A DNA stretch of 7,752 nucleotides from Deltaproteobacteria bacterium. GTDB taxonomy: Bacteria > Desulfobacterota > DSM-4660 > Desulfatiglandales > HGW-15. A program made the translations under genes and the position numbers. The notes beneath the pieces were generated by a model. The model made no database searches. It saw only the letters and a list, made by a program, of their open reading frames with translations, and was not told the DNA's origin. The stretch spans positions 1 to 7,752 of the forward strand of contig JAGVAP010000099.1 in assembly GCA_020060215.1 (NCBI GenBank). The letters run 5' to 3'. This document shows positions 1 through 6,428 of the stretch, piece by piece (the first letter of the stretch is position 1; each line of letters begins with the position of its first letter).

Positions 1-165
1 CGTCCGGCCCAGATCACCCAGGACCTCGGCGGCTTCTGGCGCAACAGCTACCCGGCCGTCAAGAAGGATCTCAAGGGACGCTACCCGAAGCACCACTGGC
101 CCGACGACCCCCTGTCCGCCCGGCCCACGACCCGGGCAAAGAACGCCTCTCGCCCGCTTCGCTAG
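1..165 (+). CDS. hrpB: ATP-dependent helicase HrpB, C-terminal end (partial)
   Basis: Frame 1 is open from the window edge to a TAG at 163-165 and gives 54 residues. The segment reads DLGGFWRNSYPAVKKDL followed by GRYPKHHWPDDPLSA. This is the conserved tail of the HrpB C-terminal domain (consensus: FW..TYP.VKK.L.GRYPKH.WP.DP), where the last conserved block is followed by a short basic tail, as here. HrpB proteins are DEAH-box, DExH-type NTP-dependent helicases of about 800 residues. Their bacterial role is poorly defined. The helicase motifs lie outside the window, so only family membership can be claimed. The gene converges on the MBL-fold gene with a 64-nt gap in which I see no strong terminator. 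Confidence 0.82.
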   Translation, partial: RPAQITQDLGGFWRNSYPAVKKDLKGRYPKHHWPDDPLSARPTTRAKNASRPLR

Positions 166-229
166 AGCCCGCAGAGACTGATGACAAAAGGGTCCGCCGG
201 TAGAAAACCTCAGACATGCCCCCGGAAGT

Positions 230-976
230 TCACGGGATCGTCTCCTTTGACGCAAAGGTGGGCTCGTGGAGAGGCAGGAGGATATCGGCCATGCCCTTTA
301 CCCGCATCATGATGTCATAGGCCTCGTACACATTCACCGGGGTGCCGGGGGGGATGACCTCCATCTCCATGGCCCTGATCTGCTTCGGGGGATGGAAATT
401 CTCCATGACGACGCAGAAGCCCGTGATGGCCGCCAGGCCCGACGGCGTGTCGATGAGGACGGTCAAGCCCCCGTCCGTGTGGGCCGGGGTGTGCACCACC
501 CGGATACCGGGCAGGATCTCCGTGTCTTCGGAGATGGGCCGGATTTGCCCGTTCTCCTCCACGTCCAGGATGAACTCCTCGTTGTAGCGGATGTCGAGCG
601 GATGCGGCTCGTGGATCCTGGCCAGCTCCTTCTCGTGGACATAGAACCTGGCGTTCACGCACTTGGCGTCGTTCTCGCAGTGGTCGTTGTGGAGGTGGGT
701 GTGGATCACCACGTCGATCTCTTCGGGTTTCATCTCCCACTTGGCGAGGCCTTGCTCGAAGGTGTAGATGGGGCCGCCGATCGAGCGCTCCCTGTCCTCG
801 GAGCGGATGGGCCCCATCTCTCCCGTGTCGACCAGGATCCTCCCTCCTTCCCCTTCCAGGTACCAGCAGTAGATGGGGATGGTGTACGGGGTCCCGTAGC
901 CGTGTTGATAGGTCATCATGCCCTTGTCGAAGACCTTCGACCCCATGGCCATGGGATGAATGCGGTATTGCGACAT
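230..976 (-). CDS. MBL-fold hydrolase, N-acyl-homoserine-lactonase-like
   Basis: A 248-residue metallo-beta-lactamase-fold protein. I chose the ATG at 974-976 because a very strong Shine-Dalgarno (GGAGGGAGGG, 981-990) sits just upstream; the frame stays open further upstream only as a shadow of the transporter gene. The metal motif HLHNDH is at residues 94-99 (H94, H96, D98, H99), with a further ligand H166 in HTPAHTDGG and a C-terminal H236 in LLPLHEP. Overall spacing and the ENF block match the AiiA/AttM group of quorum-quenching lactonases. The segment that normally carries the bridging Asp reads ITGFCVV (184-190) and has no acidic residue. It may therefore bind one metal or use another ligand, and lactonase activity should not be assumed. 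No signal peptide is visible, so it is likely cytoplasmic. It is a single gene, divergent from zupT. The fold is confident; the substrate is unknown. Confidence 0.85.
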   Translation of the reverse strand: MSQYRIHPMAMGSKVFDKGMMTYQHGYGTPYTIPIYCWYLEGEGGRILVDTGEMGPIRSEDRERSIGGPIYTFEQGLAKWEMKPEEIDVVIHTHLHNDHCENDAKCVNARFYVHEKELARIHEPHPLDIRYNEEFILDVEENGQIRPISEDTEILPGIRVVHTPAHTDGGLTVLIDTPSGLAAITGFCVVMENFHPPKQIRAMEMEVIPPGTPVNVYEAYDIMMRVKGMADILLPLHEPTFASKETIP

Positions 977-1007
977 AAGCCCCTCCCTCCAGCGTCGATC
1001 GAGAGCA

Positions 1008-1042
1008 TTGTCCTTGAGTTTTCCTCGATTTGGAACTAAAAA
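1008..1042 (+). promoter_or_regulatory. weak candidate promoter for the ZIP transporter
   Basis: The 87-nt divergent gap (977-1063) must contain promoters for both genes. On the plus strand TTGAGT (1014-1019) and TAAAAA (1037-1042) are 17 nt apart, with TTGTCC (1008-1013) as an alternative -35. The leader would be only about 15 nt, just enough for the AGGA at 1050-1053. The boxes are poor matches and no clear Zur-like palindrome was seen. Confidence 0.2.
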
Positions 1043-1063
1043 AACACCCAGGATGCGCATGGG

Positions 1064-1966
1064 ATGAAGCAAGTCTGGATCGCGATGGGTCTCACCCTGT
1101 TTGCCGGAATGGCCACGGGAATCGGCAGCGTGATCGCATTCACGGCGAAGAGGACCAACTATCGGTTCCTCTCTGTGGCCACGGGTTTCTCGGCCGGGGT
1201 CATGCTCTATGTCTCGTTCGTAGAGATCTTCTCCAAGAGCATTGAATCTCTCACGGAAGGGTTCGGCAGTTACTGGGCGAACTGGGTGAGTGCGGCCTCG
1301 TTCTTCGGCGGCATGCTGGTGATCGGCCTCATCGATAACCTGATTCCGGCTGCGGAGAACCCGCATGAGACCCATGCGGAAGAAGAGATCATGCCGCTCC
1401 ACCGTGCAGCGACTCCGGTACCGGGTCCCGATCCAGCGTCGGAGCTTTCCGAAGGACCGGCACAAGGGATCCACGATCATGCGCACCATCACCGGAGGCT
1501 GATGCGCACGGGCCTGTTTACGGCGATGGCCATCGGCATCCACAACTTCCCGGAGGGGCTGGCCACGTTCTTAGCCGCCCTGCGGGATCCCGGTCTGGGT
1601 GTGGCGATTGCGATTGCGGTCGCACTCCACAACATCCCGGAGGGAATCAGCGTCTCAGTGCCGATCTACTATGCCACCGGAAATCGCAGCAAGGCCTTCG
1701 CCTATTCGCTGCTGAGTGGACTGGCCGAACCTGCAGGCGCCGCGGTCGCCTATCTCGCCCTTCGCCTCTTCATCGGTGATGACCTCGGGTTGATGCCGCC
1801 GCATATCCTGGGGGTGCTCTTCGGATCCATCGCCGGGATCATGGTGTACATCAGTGTCGACGAGCTGCTGCCGACCAGCCGCGCCTATGGCAGGGGACAC
1901 GACAGCATCTTCGGTCTGGTGGCCGGCATGCTGGTCATGGCCCTGAGCCTGCTGCTGATGAAGTAA
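1064..1966 (+). CDS. zupT: ZIP-family divalent metal transporter (ZupT type)
   Basis: A 300-residue inner-membrane protein expected to import zinc and probably other divalent metals. Hydrophobic segments fall near residues 3-27, 36-57, 72-96, 151-171, 178-203, 211-236, 246-268 and 281-299, which fits the eight-helix ZIP topology. The two signature motifs are present: HNFPEG (160-165) and HNIPEG (189-194), which supply the binuclear metal site in helices 4 and 5. They are followed by the typical LSGLAEP (218-223 region). The loop between helices 3 and 4 (about 100-147) is longer than in E. coli ZupT (257 aa) and is rich in His, Glu and Asp, including HETHAEEE and HDHAHHH; such loops are thought to bind or sense metal. 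An in-frame stop at 1037-1039 makes ATG 1064 the first usable start, preceded by AGGA. It is monocistronic and divergent from the MBL gene. The exact metal specificity cannot be read from the sequence. Confidence 0.92.
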   Translation: MKQVWIAMGLTLFAGMATGIGSVIAFTAKRTNYRFLSVATGFSAGVMLYVSFVEIFSKSIESLTEGFGSYWANWVSAASFFGGMLVIGLIDNLIPAAENPHETHAEEEIMPLHRAATPVPGPDPASELSEGPAQGIHDHAHHHRRLMRTGLFTAMAIGIHNFPEGLATFLAALRDPGLGVAIAIAVALHNIPEGISVSVPIYYATGNRSKAFAYSLLSGLAEPAGAAVAYLALRLFIGDDLGLMPPHILGVLFGSIAGIMVYISVDELLPTSRAYGRGHDSIFGLVAGMLVMALSLLLMK

Positions 1967-2022
1967 TCCCCCAAACCACCCTTTGCCGGCGCTGCCCGAT
2001 CCTAAATGAAGGAATAATCGAC

Positions 2023-2060
2023 TTGACATGCCAGTGGTATGAACAATGGCTATGCCAGTG
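2023..2060 (+). promoter_or_regulatory. TTGACA box with 9-nt direct repeat, possible operator
   Basis: A perfect TTGACA lies at 2023-2028. The nonamer ATGCCAGTG occurs twice, at 2028-2036 and 2052-2060, a 24-bp period that places both copies on about the same helix face. The second copy falls where the -10 region or start point would be, but the -10 itself (around TGGCTA or GGCTAT, 2047-2053) is poor. The arrangement resembles a regulated promoter, but no bound factor can be named. The only downstream coding candidate is a 20-codon ORF. Confidence 0.3.
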
Positions 2061-2102
2061 ACTCGTGCCGGAAACAAATCCTTTTTCTCAAAGGAGCGCC
2101 AA

Positions 2103-2165
2103 ATGGATCAAAGGGGAACTCTCACTACGAACCAAGAACCGGCGGATAAGCTTCAACATGAATGA
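2103..2165 (+). CDS. possible 20-residue small ORF
   Basis: ATG at 2103 is preceded by a perfect AAGGAG (2091-2096) at 6-nt spacing and the frame ends at TGA 2163-2165. The peptide begins MDQRGTLTT, is polar and has no membrane segment or known motif. It sits downstream of the TTGACA box and just before the REP-like inverted repeat, so promoter, ribosome site, ORF and hairpin are in transcription-unit order. Such a short frame can arise by chance; only the quality of the ribosome site argues for it. I do not recognise it and assign no function. Confidence 0.2.
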   Translation: MDQRGTLTTNQEPADKLQHE

Positions 2166-2186
2166 ATACCGTTGAAGCGCTATTCT

Positions 2187-2256
2187 TGTAGGAGCAAGCT
2201 CCTGCTTGCGATCTTCTCGGAACTGAAAGAATCGCAAGCAGGAGCTTGCTCCTACA
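2187..2256. repeat. REP-like inverted repeat (26-bp perfect arms)
   Basis: Arms 2187-2212 and 2231-2256 are perfect reverse complements of 26 bp around an 18-nt spacer. Each arm begins TGTAGGAGC and contains nested palindromes: GGAGCAAGCTCC, and GCAAGC paired with GCTTGC. This matches the well-known TGTAGGAGC...TTGC class of repetitive extragenic palindromes, here as a head-to-head pair (BIME-like). It lies between two convergent transcription units, the classical REP position. It could act as a bidirectional transcription barrier or an mRNA 3'-end stabiliser, although no T-run follows. Confidence 0.8.
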
Positions 2257-2399
2257 GAAAACCGCCAGGACTCACTGTTCGATTCTTCTTGCCATCTCCG
2301 GGGGCAAGCGACCGGGGCTGACCACCGTGAAAAGTGAATCCAGGGTTCTTTCAAAGGGCTAAAGTGTTACCATTTTGGGACCTCGGGATTGGTGCAGGC

Positions 2400-2428
2400 C
2401 TTCGTGTCCTTCGTGCTCTTCGCGGTGA
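2400..2428. repeat. 9-bp tandem repeat (TTCGTGTCC-type, three units)
   Basis: Three 9-bp units run in tandem: TTCGTGTCC (2401-2409), TTCGTGCTC (2410-2418) and TTCGCGGTG (2419-2427). On the other strand this is the CACGAAGGA-type repeat found scattered between genes in many environmental bacterial genomes. It lies just downstream of the phosphatase stop (2474) on the minus strand. No function is known to me. Confidence 0.55.
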
Positions 2429-2473
2429 CATTCCAGCCATTGCGAGCAGCAACGGATCCGAGGAAGACTAGCA

Positions 2474-3889
2474 CTAGCGGGGTCCGAGCAGGCGGTGCAG
2501 GCTCCTGCCGAAATCGGTGTTGTCCCGGTACCCCCGAAAGAGGTCCGCTCCCGGACCCGAGGCCCCGACCAGAACCGGCTCCGCGGTATGGCCGCGGGTT
2601 CCCCAGCAGATGCCCGTCTGCCGTGCGACCATTTGCCCAAGCGCGTTCTGCACCACGTACGGGTGTCGTCCGAGCGGCCTCGGGGTGAGGATCATTTCCC
2701 GAAGATCGGCGTCGAGCACAAAACCCGGGAAGTGTCCGGCCAGAAGGGATTCGAATCCCTCTGCCGAGGGCTTCTGCCCGACCTCCTCCGCCGCCGTCCT
2801 GAACGACATGGTAATGGACCCGAGCCTCCGCAGGCCCTCGTCCCCCGCGCCGCCCGACAGCGCGGAAGGGGCTTTCTGCGCATGGGTCACCGACAAGCCC
2901 CCGGTTTCGTGGTCTCCTGCGATGAGCAGAAGCGTTTCGGGGGAGCCGCCCCGGAAATCCATGGCGACTTTCACCGCATCGTCCACCGCCCAGAGGGAAC
3001 GCATCAGCATGGCGGCGTCATTGGCATGTCCCGCCACGTCGGTGTTCTCGCTCTCGACGAGCAGCACGAAGCCGTGCGGGTTCTCCTGCGACAGGGCCCT
3101 GAGCGCGGCGACCGTCATCTCGGCCAGAGTCGGCTGTCTTGCCGGGTCCCTTTCGATGTCGAAGTCCATGTCGCCGTCCGCGAACAGGCCGAGCATCTTC
3201 ATGCCCGTAGCGGCCTTGAGTTCCACGGTGCTCCGCACGACCTGCCAACCCCTGGAACGGAAGGCCGCGATGATATCCCTGCCGTCCCTTCTCTTCCCGC
3301 CCGCCGTCTCGGGAAGGAAGTACTCCTCGCCTCCGCCCATGAGGACATCCGGCTCGAGCGCCAGGTACCGGTCGACCAGACCCTGTGCGTCGCGCCGCGA
3401 CCGGGAATGGAGGCTGAAGGCGGCCGGCGTGGCATCGTGGACCGGGGCGGTCGTCACCAGTCCGATCCGTTTGCCCGCGGCCTTGGCCGCCTCCATGACC
3501 GTCCGCGGCGATCGGCCGTCCGGCGTCATGGAGATCACCCCGTTCTCCACCTTGAACCCGGTGGCCATCGCAGATCCGGCGGCCGCCGAATCGGTCACAT
3601 AGGCGTCATGGGAGCTGCTGATGAGCAGGCCGATCGTTTCCTCCCGGAAAAAGTCCGCCGTAGCGAAGGGCTCGCGGCGAAGGAGTGCGCTCGTACGCCG
3701 TCCGAAGTCCCACTGCGTGGCCGCCACCCCGTCGGCAAGGATGATGATGATGCTCTTCGGTGGACGCGGGTCACCTTTCCCGAGAGAGACACCGCCGCAG
3801 CCCGCAACATTGAGGATGCACGCGAGCAAGACACAGACGAGAACAACCATCCCCAGGAGGTGTTTACGCTTTTCGTTCGGAGACTTCAT
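2474..3889 (-). CDS. phoA: alkaline phosphatase, lipoprotein form
   Basis: A 471-residue alkaline phosphatase-family monoesterase, expected in the periplasm attached to a membrane. The start ATG (3887-3889) has AGGAGG (3895-3900) 5 nt upstream. The N-terminus is basic, then hydrophobic (residues 11-29), ending in the lipobox VAGC with C31 as the lipidated Cys; the next residue is Gly, so outer-membrane sorting is plausible. Catalytic and metal residues are all present: D53, the DS pair with nucleophile S101 in TDSAAAGSAMATG, T154 in HDATPA, E279, D284 and H288 in ENTDVAGHAND, D336-H337 in GDHETGG, and H434 in GTRGHTAEPV. The loop normally carrying Arg166 is not assigned; HSRSRR (161-166) is the likely place. 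It is third in the operon, and its first 26 nt overlap the end of the alkyltransferase gene, which suggests translational coupling. No Pho-box was seen. The gene symbol marks the family and does not claim orthology to E. coli phoA. Confidence 0.92.
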   Translation of the reverse strand: MKSPNEKRKHLLGMVVLVCVLLACILNVAGCGGVSLGKGDPRPPKSIIIILADGVAATQWDFGRRTSALLRREPFATADFFREETIGLLISSSHDAYVTDSAAAGSAMATGFKVENGVISMTPDGRSPRTVMEAAKAAGKRIGLVTTAPVHDATPAAFSLHSRSRRDAQGLVDRYLALEPDVLMGGGEEYFLPETAGGKRRDGRDIIAAFRSRGWQVVRSTVELKAATGMKMLGLFADGDMDFDIERDPARQPTLAEMTVAALRALSQENPHGFVLLVESENTDVAGHANDAAMLMRSLWAVDDAVKVAMDFRGGSPETLLLIAGDHETGGLSVTHAQKAPSALSGGAGDEGLRRLGSITMSFRTAAEEVGQKPSAEGFESLLAGHFPGFVLDADLREMILTPRPLGRHPYVVQNALGQMVARQTGICWGTRGHTAEPVLVGASGPGADLFRGYRDNTDFGRSLHRLLGPR

Positions 3890-4472
3890 GGATTCCTCCT
3901 CTTCGTGGCCTCTGATACCGGAGGGCGATGCTGCCTCCACCCCGCGCCCTTCCGGGTTGCAGGATCCGAGAGGATGGAACGTCCGCCCCGCCGGGAAGCG
4001 CACGAGGCCTTTCCAGATCGATCAGCCGTTGCTTGATCTCAAGCCCGCCGCCGAACCCGGTCAGCGAGCCGTCGCTGCCGATCACCCGATGGCAGGGGAT
4101 CACGATGGGAAGCGGATTTCTGCCGTTGGCCCCGCCCACGGCGCGGACCGCCCTGGGGTTCCCGATCTGTTCGGCCACCCAGCGATAGCTGGCCACAGTC
4201 CCGTAGGGTATCTTCTGCAGCGCCTGCCACACCGACTTCTGGAAGACCGTACCCATGGGCGCAAGGGGCAGATCGAACTCTTTGAGCTCGCCATTGAAAT
4301 AGGCCCGCAGTTGGCCCTTGACCCGGGTGAAAAAGGCAGGGTCCTGCCTCCATGCGCTATCCATGGGGACCATAGCGTGGTCATTCTCGAAATGGATGTG
4401 CCGCAACCCCTCTTCATCCGCGACCAGGGTCAGCACGCCGATCAGACCGGTTTCAAAAAGGTCATATACCAT
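3864..4472 (-). CDS. ogt: O6-alkylguanine-DNA alkyltransferase (MGMT/Ogt)
   Basis: A 202-residue suicide repair protein that moves the alkyl group from O6-alkylguanine (and O4-alkylthymine) in DNA to its own Cys. The N-terminal RNase-H-like domain spans about residues 1-70. The C-terminal domain carries the winged-helix block VFQKSVWQALQKIPYGTV (76-93), the arginine-finger segment RAVRAVGGANGRNP (107-120) and the active-site IPCHRVI with C127. Catalytic sequence ends near residue 155. The last 45 or so residues (rich in Arg, Gly and Pro) are an unusual tail with no family match. Their codons contain the ribosome site and start of the phosphatase gene, so the tail may exist because of the overlap. 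Start ATG 4470-4472 has GAGGAG 9 nt upstream, and the gap from the preceding stop is 18 nt. It is operonic with the Ada-AlkA regulator and probably induced by it. Confidence 0.93.
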   Translation of the reverse strand: MVYDLFETGLIGVLTLVADEEGLRHIHFENDHAMVPMDSAWRQDPAFFTRVKGQLRAYFNGELKEFDLPLAPMGTVFQKSVWQALQKIPYGTVASYRWVAEQIGNPRAVRAVGGANGRNPLPIVIPCHRVIGSDGSLTGFGGGLEIKQRLIDLERPRALPGGADVPSSRILQPGRARGGGSIALRYQRPRRGGIHEVSERKA

Positions 4473-4490
4473 TGTTCTCTTCTCCTCTTT

Positions 4491-5948
4491 TCAGCACCCT
4501 GGCTGAAGATTCCAAAGATAGGTGGCCCCATAGGCTCGCCAGGGACGCCAGTGCTCGGCCCGTTCCAGGGCCTGACGGGGGGTCGACTTGCGTCCTTCCC
4601 GCGCCAGGGCGCGGAGGAGACCCAAATCGCCGGCCGGAAAGGCATCCGGCTCCCCCAGGCCCCTCATGGCGATGTAATGCGCCGTCCACGGCCCGATGCC
4701 GGGAATGAGGGTCATCCTATGCACAAAATCGGAAAGCCCGCTATCGGCTGCCAGAACGATATGTCCGTCGGCCACGGACCGGGACATACGTTTCAACGTA
4801 TCCTGCCGACGTTCGGGCATACCCGTGTTTTCCAGATCGGCGGCAGAGAGCTCTGCGGCCGTGGGGAAACAGTAGTTCAACCCCACGCTGTTGTCGAGAC
4901 CGATGGCCGGCCCGGCAAGAGATACCAGCCGTCCGGCAATCGTCCGGGCCGCTTTGACGGAGATCTGCTGACCCGCCACCGCACGAACGGCTGTTTCGAA
5001 AGGGTCCCACGAACCCGCCAGGCGAAGCCCTTCGAGTCTCCGTACGACGGGCGCCATGATTTCATCGGCAGCCAACACCGGCAGAATGGCAGTCAAGTCG
5101 GCATCCAGATCGAACATGCGGCGAACGCGTTCCACGATGGCCATCAAGTCCCGGCTTTCGGTCAGCTCGACGCGGAGGAGAAGCGCATGGCCGCTCTCGG
5201 CGTGGCTCACGTGGATAATTCCCATGGCATTGTGAATACGGATCGTCCTGTGGTAGGTGGTCCGGTCGACCGTCTCCACTCCCGGAACGGCTCGGGCCCG
5301 GAAGAAGGACAACATGCGCTCCCAGGCGTACGGCGGCCGATAAGGCAATGTGAGCAGGCATTGAAACCCTGCTGCGGAAGCCGGGGCCTGTCCCAGGCCG
5401 CGGCGGAAGGCCGTGGGCGACTGCCCGTAGGTCTTCCGGAATGCCGCATTGAACCGGCGAATACTGCCGAAGCCGCACGAAAAAGCAATGCGGGTAACGG
5501 GCCAGTCGGTTTCGCTGAGCAATTTTTTTGCAAAGAGCACTCTCTGGATGTTGGCCAAGGCAATCGGGCAGGCACCGACGTGCTGCCTGAACAACCGCCG
5601 CAAATGGCGGCCCCCAACGCCAAGGCGCAAAGCCAGTGCTTCAAGGCTGCCTTCATTCAGGGCCCCCTGCCGGATCAGCGTCAAGGCCCGGGCAACGGTC
5701 GCGGAAGTCCCATTCCATGCCGGCGTGCCCGGAGCGGACTCCGGCCGGCAGCGAAGGCAAGGCCTCAGGCCCGCTTCGGCCGCGGCTGCAGCGGTGGGGA
5801 AATAGACCACATTGGCCGCCCTGGGCGCAGGCGCCGGACAGATCGGCCGGCAGAAAATGCCCGTACTGAGCACGCCGGTGAAAAACAGTCCGTCGAACCT
5901 GGGATCGCGCGCCAATCGCGCTCTGTCGCATATCCTGGGATCAAGCAC
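4491..5948 (-). CDS. Ada-AraC-AlkA fusion: alkylation sensor/activator and 3-methyladenine glycosylase
   Basis: A 485-residue three-part protein. (1) Residues 1-72 are the Ada zinc domain: C33, C37, C64 and C67 have the same 4/27/3 spacing as E. coli Ada C38, C42, C69 and C72. C33 should be the irreversible methyl-phosphotriester acceptor. (2) Residues 83-190 are an AraC-type double helix-turn-helix, including IAFSCGFGSIRRFNAAFRK. (3) Residues 196-485 are AlkA: the N-terminal domain opens at LTLPYRPPYAW, and the helix-hairpin-helix LIPGIGPWTAHYIAMRG (424-440) is followed by catalytic D441 in PAGDLGL. It should sense DNA methylation, activate its own operon, and excise 3-methyladenine and related bases. 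The start is GTG (5946-5948); the N-terminus LDPRIC...ARDPRFDGLFF matches family starts. AAGGAG (5962-5967) is 13 nt upstream, which is long. This Ada-AlkA architecture is known from other bacteria, with the alkyltransferase carried as a separate gene, as here. Confidence 0.94.
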   Translation of the reverse strand: MLDPRICDRARLARDPRFDGLFFTGVLSTGIFCRPICPAPAPRAANVVYFPTAAAAAEAGLRPCLRCRPESAPGTPAWNGTSATVARALTLIRQGALNEGSLEALALRLGVGGRHLRRLFRQHVGACPIALANIQRVLFAKKLLSETDWPVTRIAFSCGFGSIRRFNAAFRKTYGQSPTAFRRGLGQAPASAAGFQCLLTLPYRPPYAWERMLSFFRARAVPGVETVDRTTYHRTIRIHNAMGIIHVSHAESGHALLLRVELTESRDLMAIVERVRRMFDLDADLTAILPVLAADEIMAPVVRRLEGLRLAGSWDPFETAVRAVAGQQISVKAARTIAGRLVSLAGPAIGLDNSVGLNYCFPTAAELSAADLENTGMPERRQDTLKRMSRSVADGHIVLAADSGLSDFVHRMTLIPGIGPWTAHYIAMRGLGEPDAFPAGDLGLLRALAREGRKSTPRQALERAEHWRPWRAYGATYLWNLQPGC

Positions 5949-6036
5949 AGCGGGACAGCCTCTCCTTTCGGTTTGATCCGGCCCCTGGTCCCATAATGAG
6001 ACGATCGGCTGAACAAGGCAAGCCGTTTTCGGACAT
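5941..6036 (-). CDS. possible 31-residue leader ORF upstream of the Ada-AlkA gene
   Basis: ATG 6034-6036 opens a 31-codon frame (beginning MSENGLPCSADR) that stops with TGA at 5941-5943, overlapping the GTG start of the fusion gene by 8 nt. A purine-rich GGAGGAGGG lies at 6051-6059, but 14 nt away. A stop just beyond the next start fits termination-reinitiation coupling, and the overlapped gene has a GTG start and a distant ribosome site of its own. The peptide has no recognised motif. This could equally be chance. Confidence 0.22.
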   Translation of the reverse strand: MSENGLPCSADRLIMGPGAGSNRKERLSRCA

Positions 6037-6110
6037 GGTTCTCAGACGATCCCTCCTCCGGATGCGATACGGTTCAACAGGACACAAACTCTGTGGGAAA
6101 GGGGACGGGC

Positions 6111-6130
6111 ATAAATGTATAAATTTCCTT
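6111..6130 (-). promoter_or_regulatory. AT-rich candidate -10 region for the repair operon
   Basis: In the GC-rich upstream region, the minus strand reads AAATTTATACATTTAT here, with TATACA (complement of 6116-6121) as a possible -10. No good -35 lies at 17 nt, which would fit a promoter that needs an activator such as methylated Ada. The leader to the GTG at 5948 would be about 160 nt. No sequence clearly matching the E. coli Ada box was seen. Confidence 0.25.
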
Positions 6131-6180
6131 GAAGGCAGAACGTTAGTCATTTATTTTTGAGCGTTCCTATTGTCCCCTCG

Positions 6181-6428
6181 GGATGGCCGCTTATCTGCAG
6201 GCTGACTTGAAGAGAGCGGTCCGGCATTGTTGGCAGCCGCAGGGAGACACGCCCGCGCCAAGGGGATGGCCCACCCCGCGAGGCCGGGCTTGGGCGCGAG
6301 AGCCTGTATAAGGCTTGTCACGGGAGGACAACCCTGAGTTCGCCACCGTTCTCAAGGTCGTGCGGGCGCTCGGCCTCAAGCTGCGCGCCAGCCCCGCACA
6401 TGATACTGAACAGACTCAAGGGGGGTGA
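6181..6428 (+). pseudogene. HigA-like addiction-module antidote protein, decayed
   Basis: Reading in shifting frames recovers the family pattern of the roughly 100-residue 'putative addiction module antidote' HTH proteins. MAAYLQA begins at 6183 in one frame. LEESGPALLAAA and HARAKGMA follow in a second frame (about 6207-6270). GLG and ESLYK lie around 6286-6313. Finally LSREDNPEFATVLKVVRALGLKL runs in a third frame from 6315 to the TGA at 6426-6428. Small deletions are needed near 6208, near 6241-6249, near 6281-6296 and at 6314-6315. The N-terminal 20 or so residues and the partner toxin gene, normally adjacent upstream, are not found. With this many breaks it cannot make a functional antitoxin. 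Intact relatives are DNA-binding repressors that neutralise a RelE-like toxin. Confidence 0.7.

Noticed and set aside
977..1543. Upstream extension of the MBL ORF on the minus strand
   Set aside because: It is antisense to the ZIP transporter, has no family similarity, and the strong ribosome site at 981-990 fixes the start at 976.
2187..2256. CRISPR repeat or intrinsic terminator
   Set aside because: Only one inverted pair, no spacers and no array; no T-run follows the stem on either strand. A REP pair explains it better.
2088..2354. Minus-strand 88-residue ORF across the REP region
   Set aside because: It runs through the palindromic repeat, has no ribosome site and its composition follows the repeat.
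2495..4036. Plus-strand ORF of 513 codons across the phosphatase gene
   Set aside because: Antisense shadow; the minus strand has all alkaline phosphatase catalytic residues and a lipobox.
3621..5996. Very long plus-strand ORF (791 codons) opposite the repair genes
   Set aside because: It is the shadow frame of GC-rich minus-strand genes. The translation is Pro/Arg/Gly-rich with no domain, while the opposite strand encodes three complete known families.
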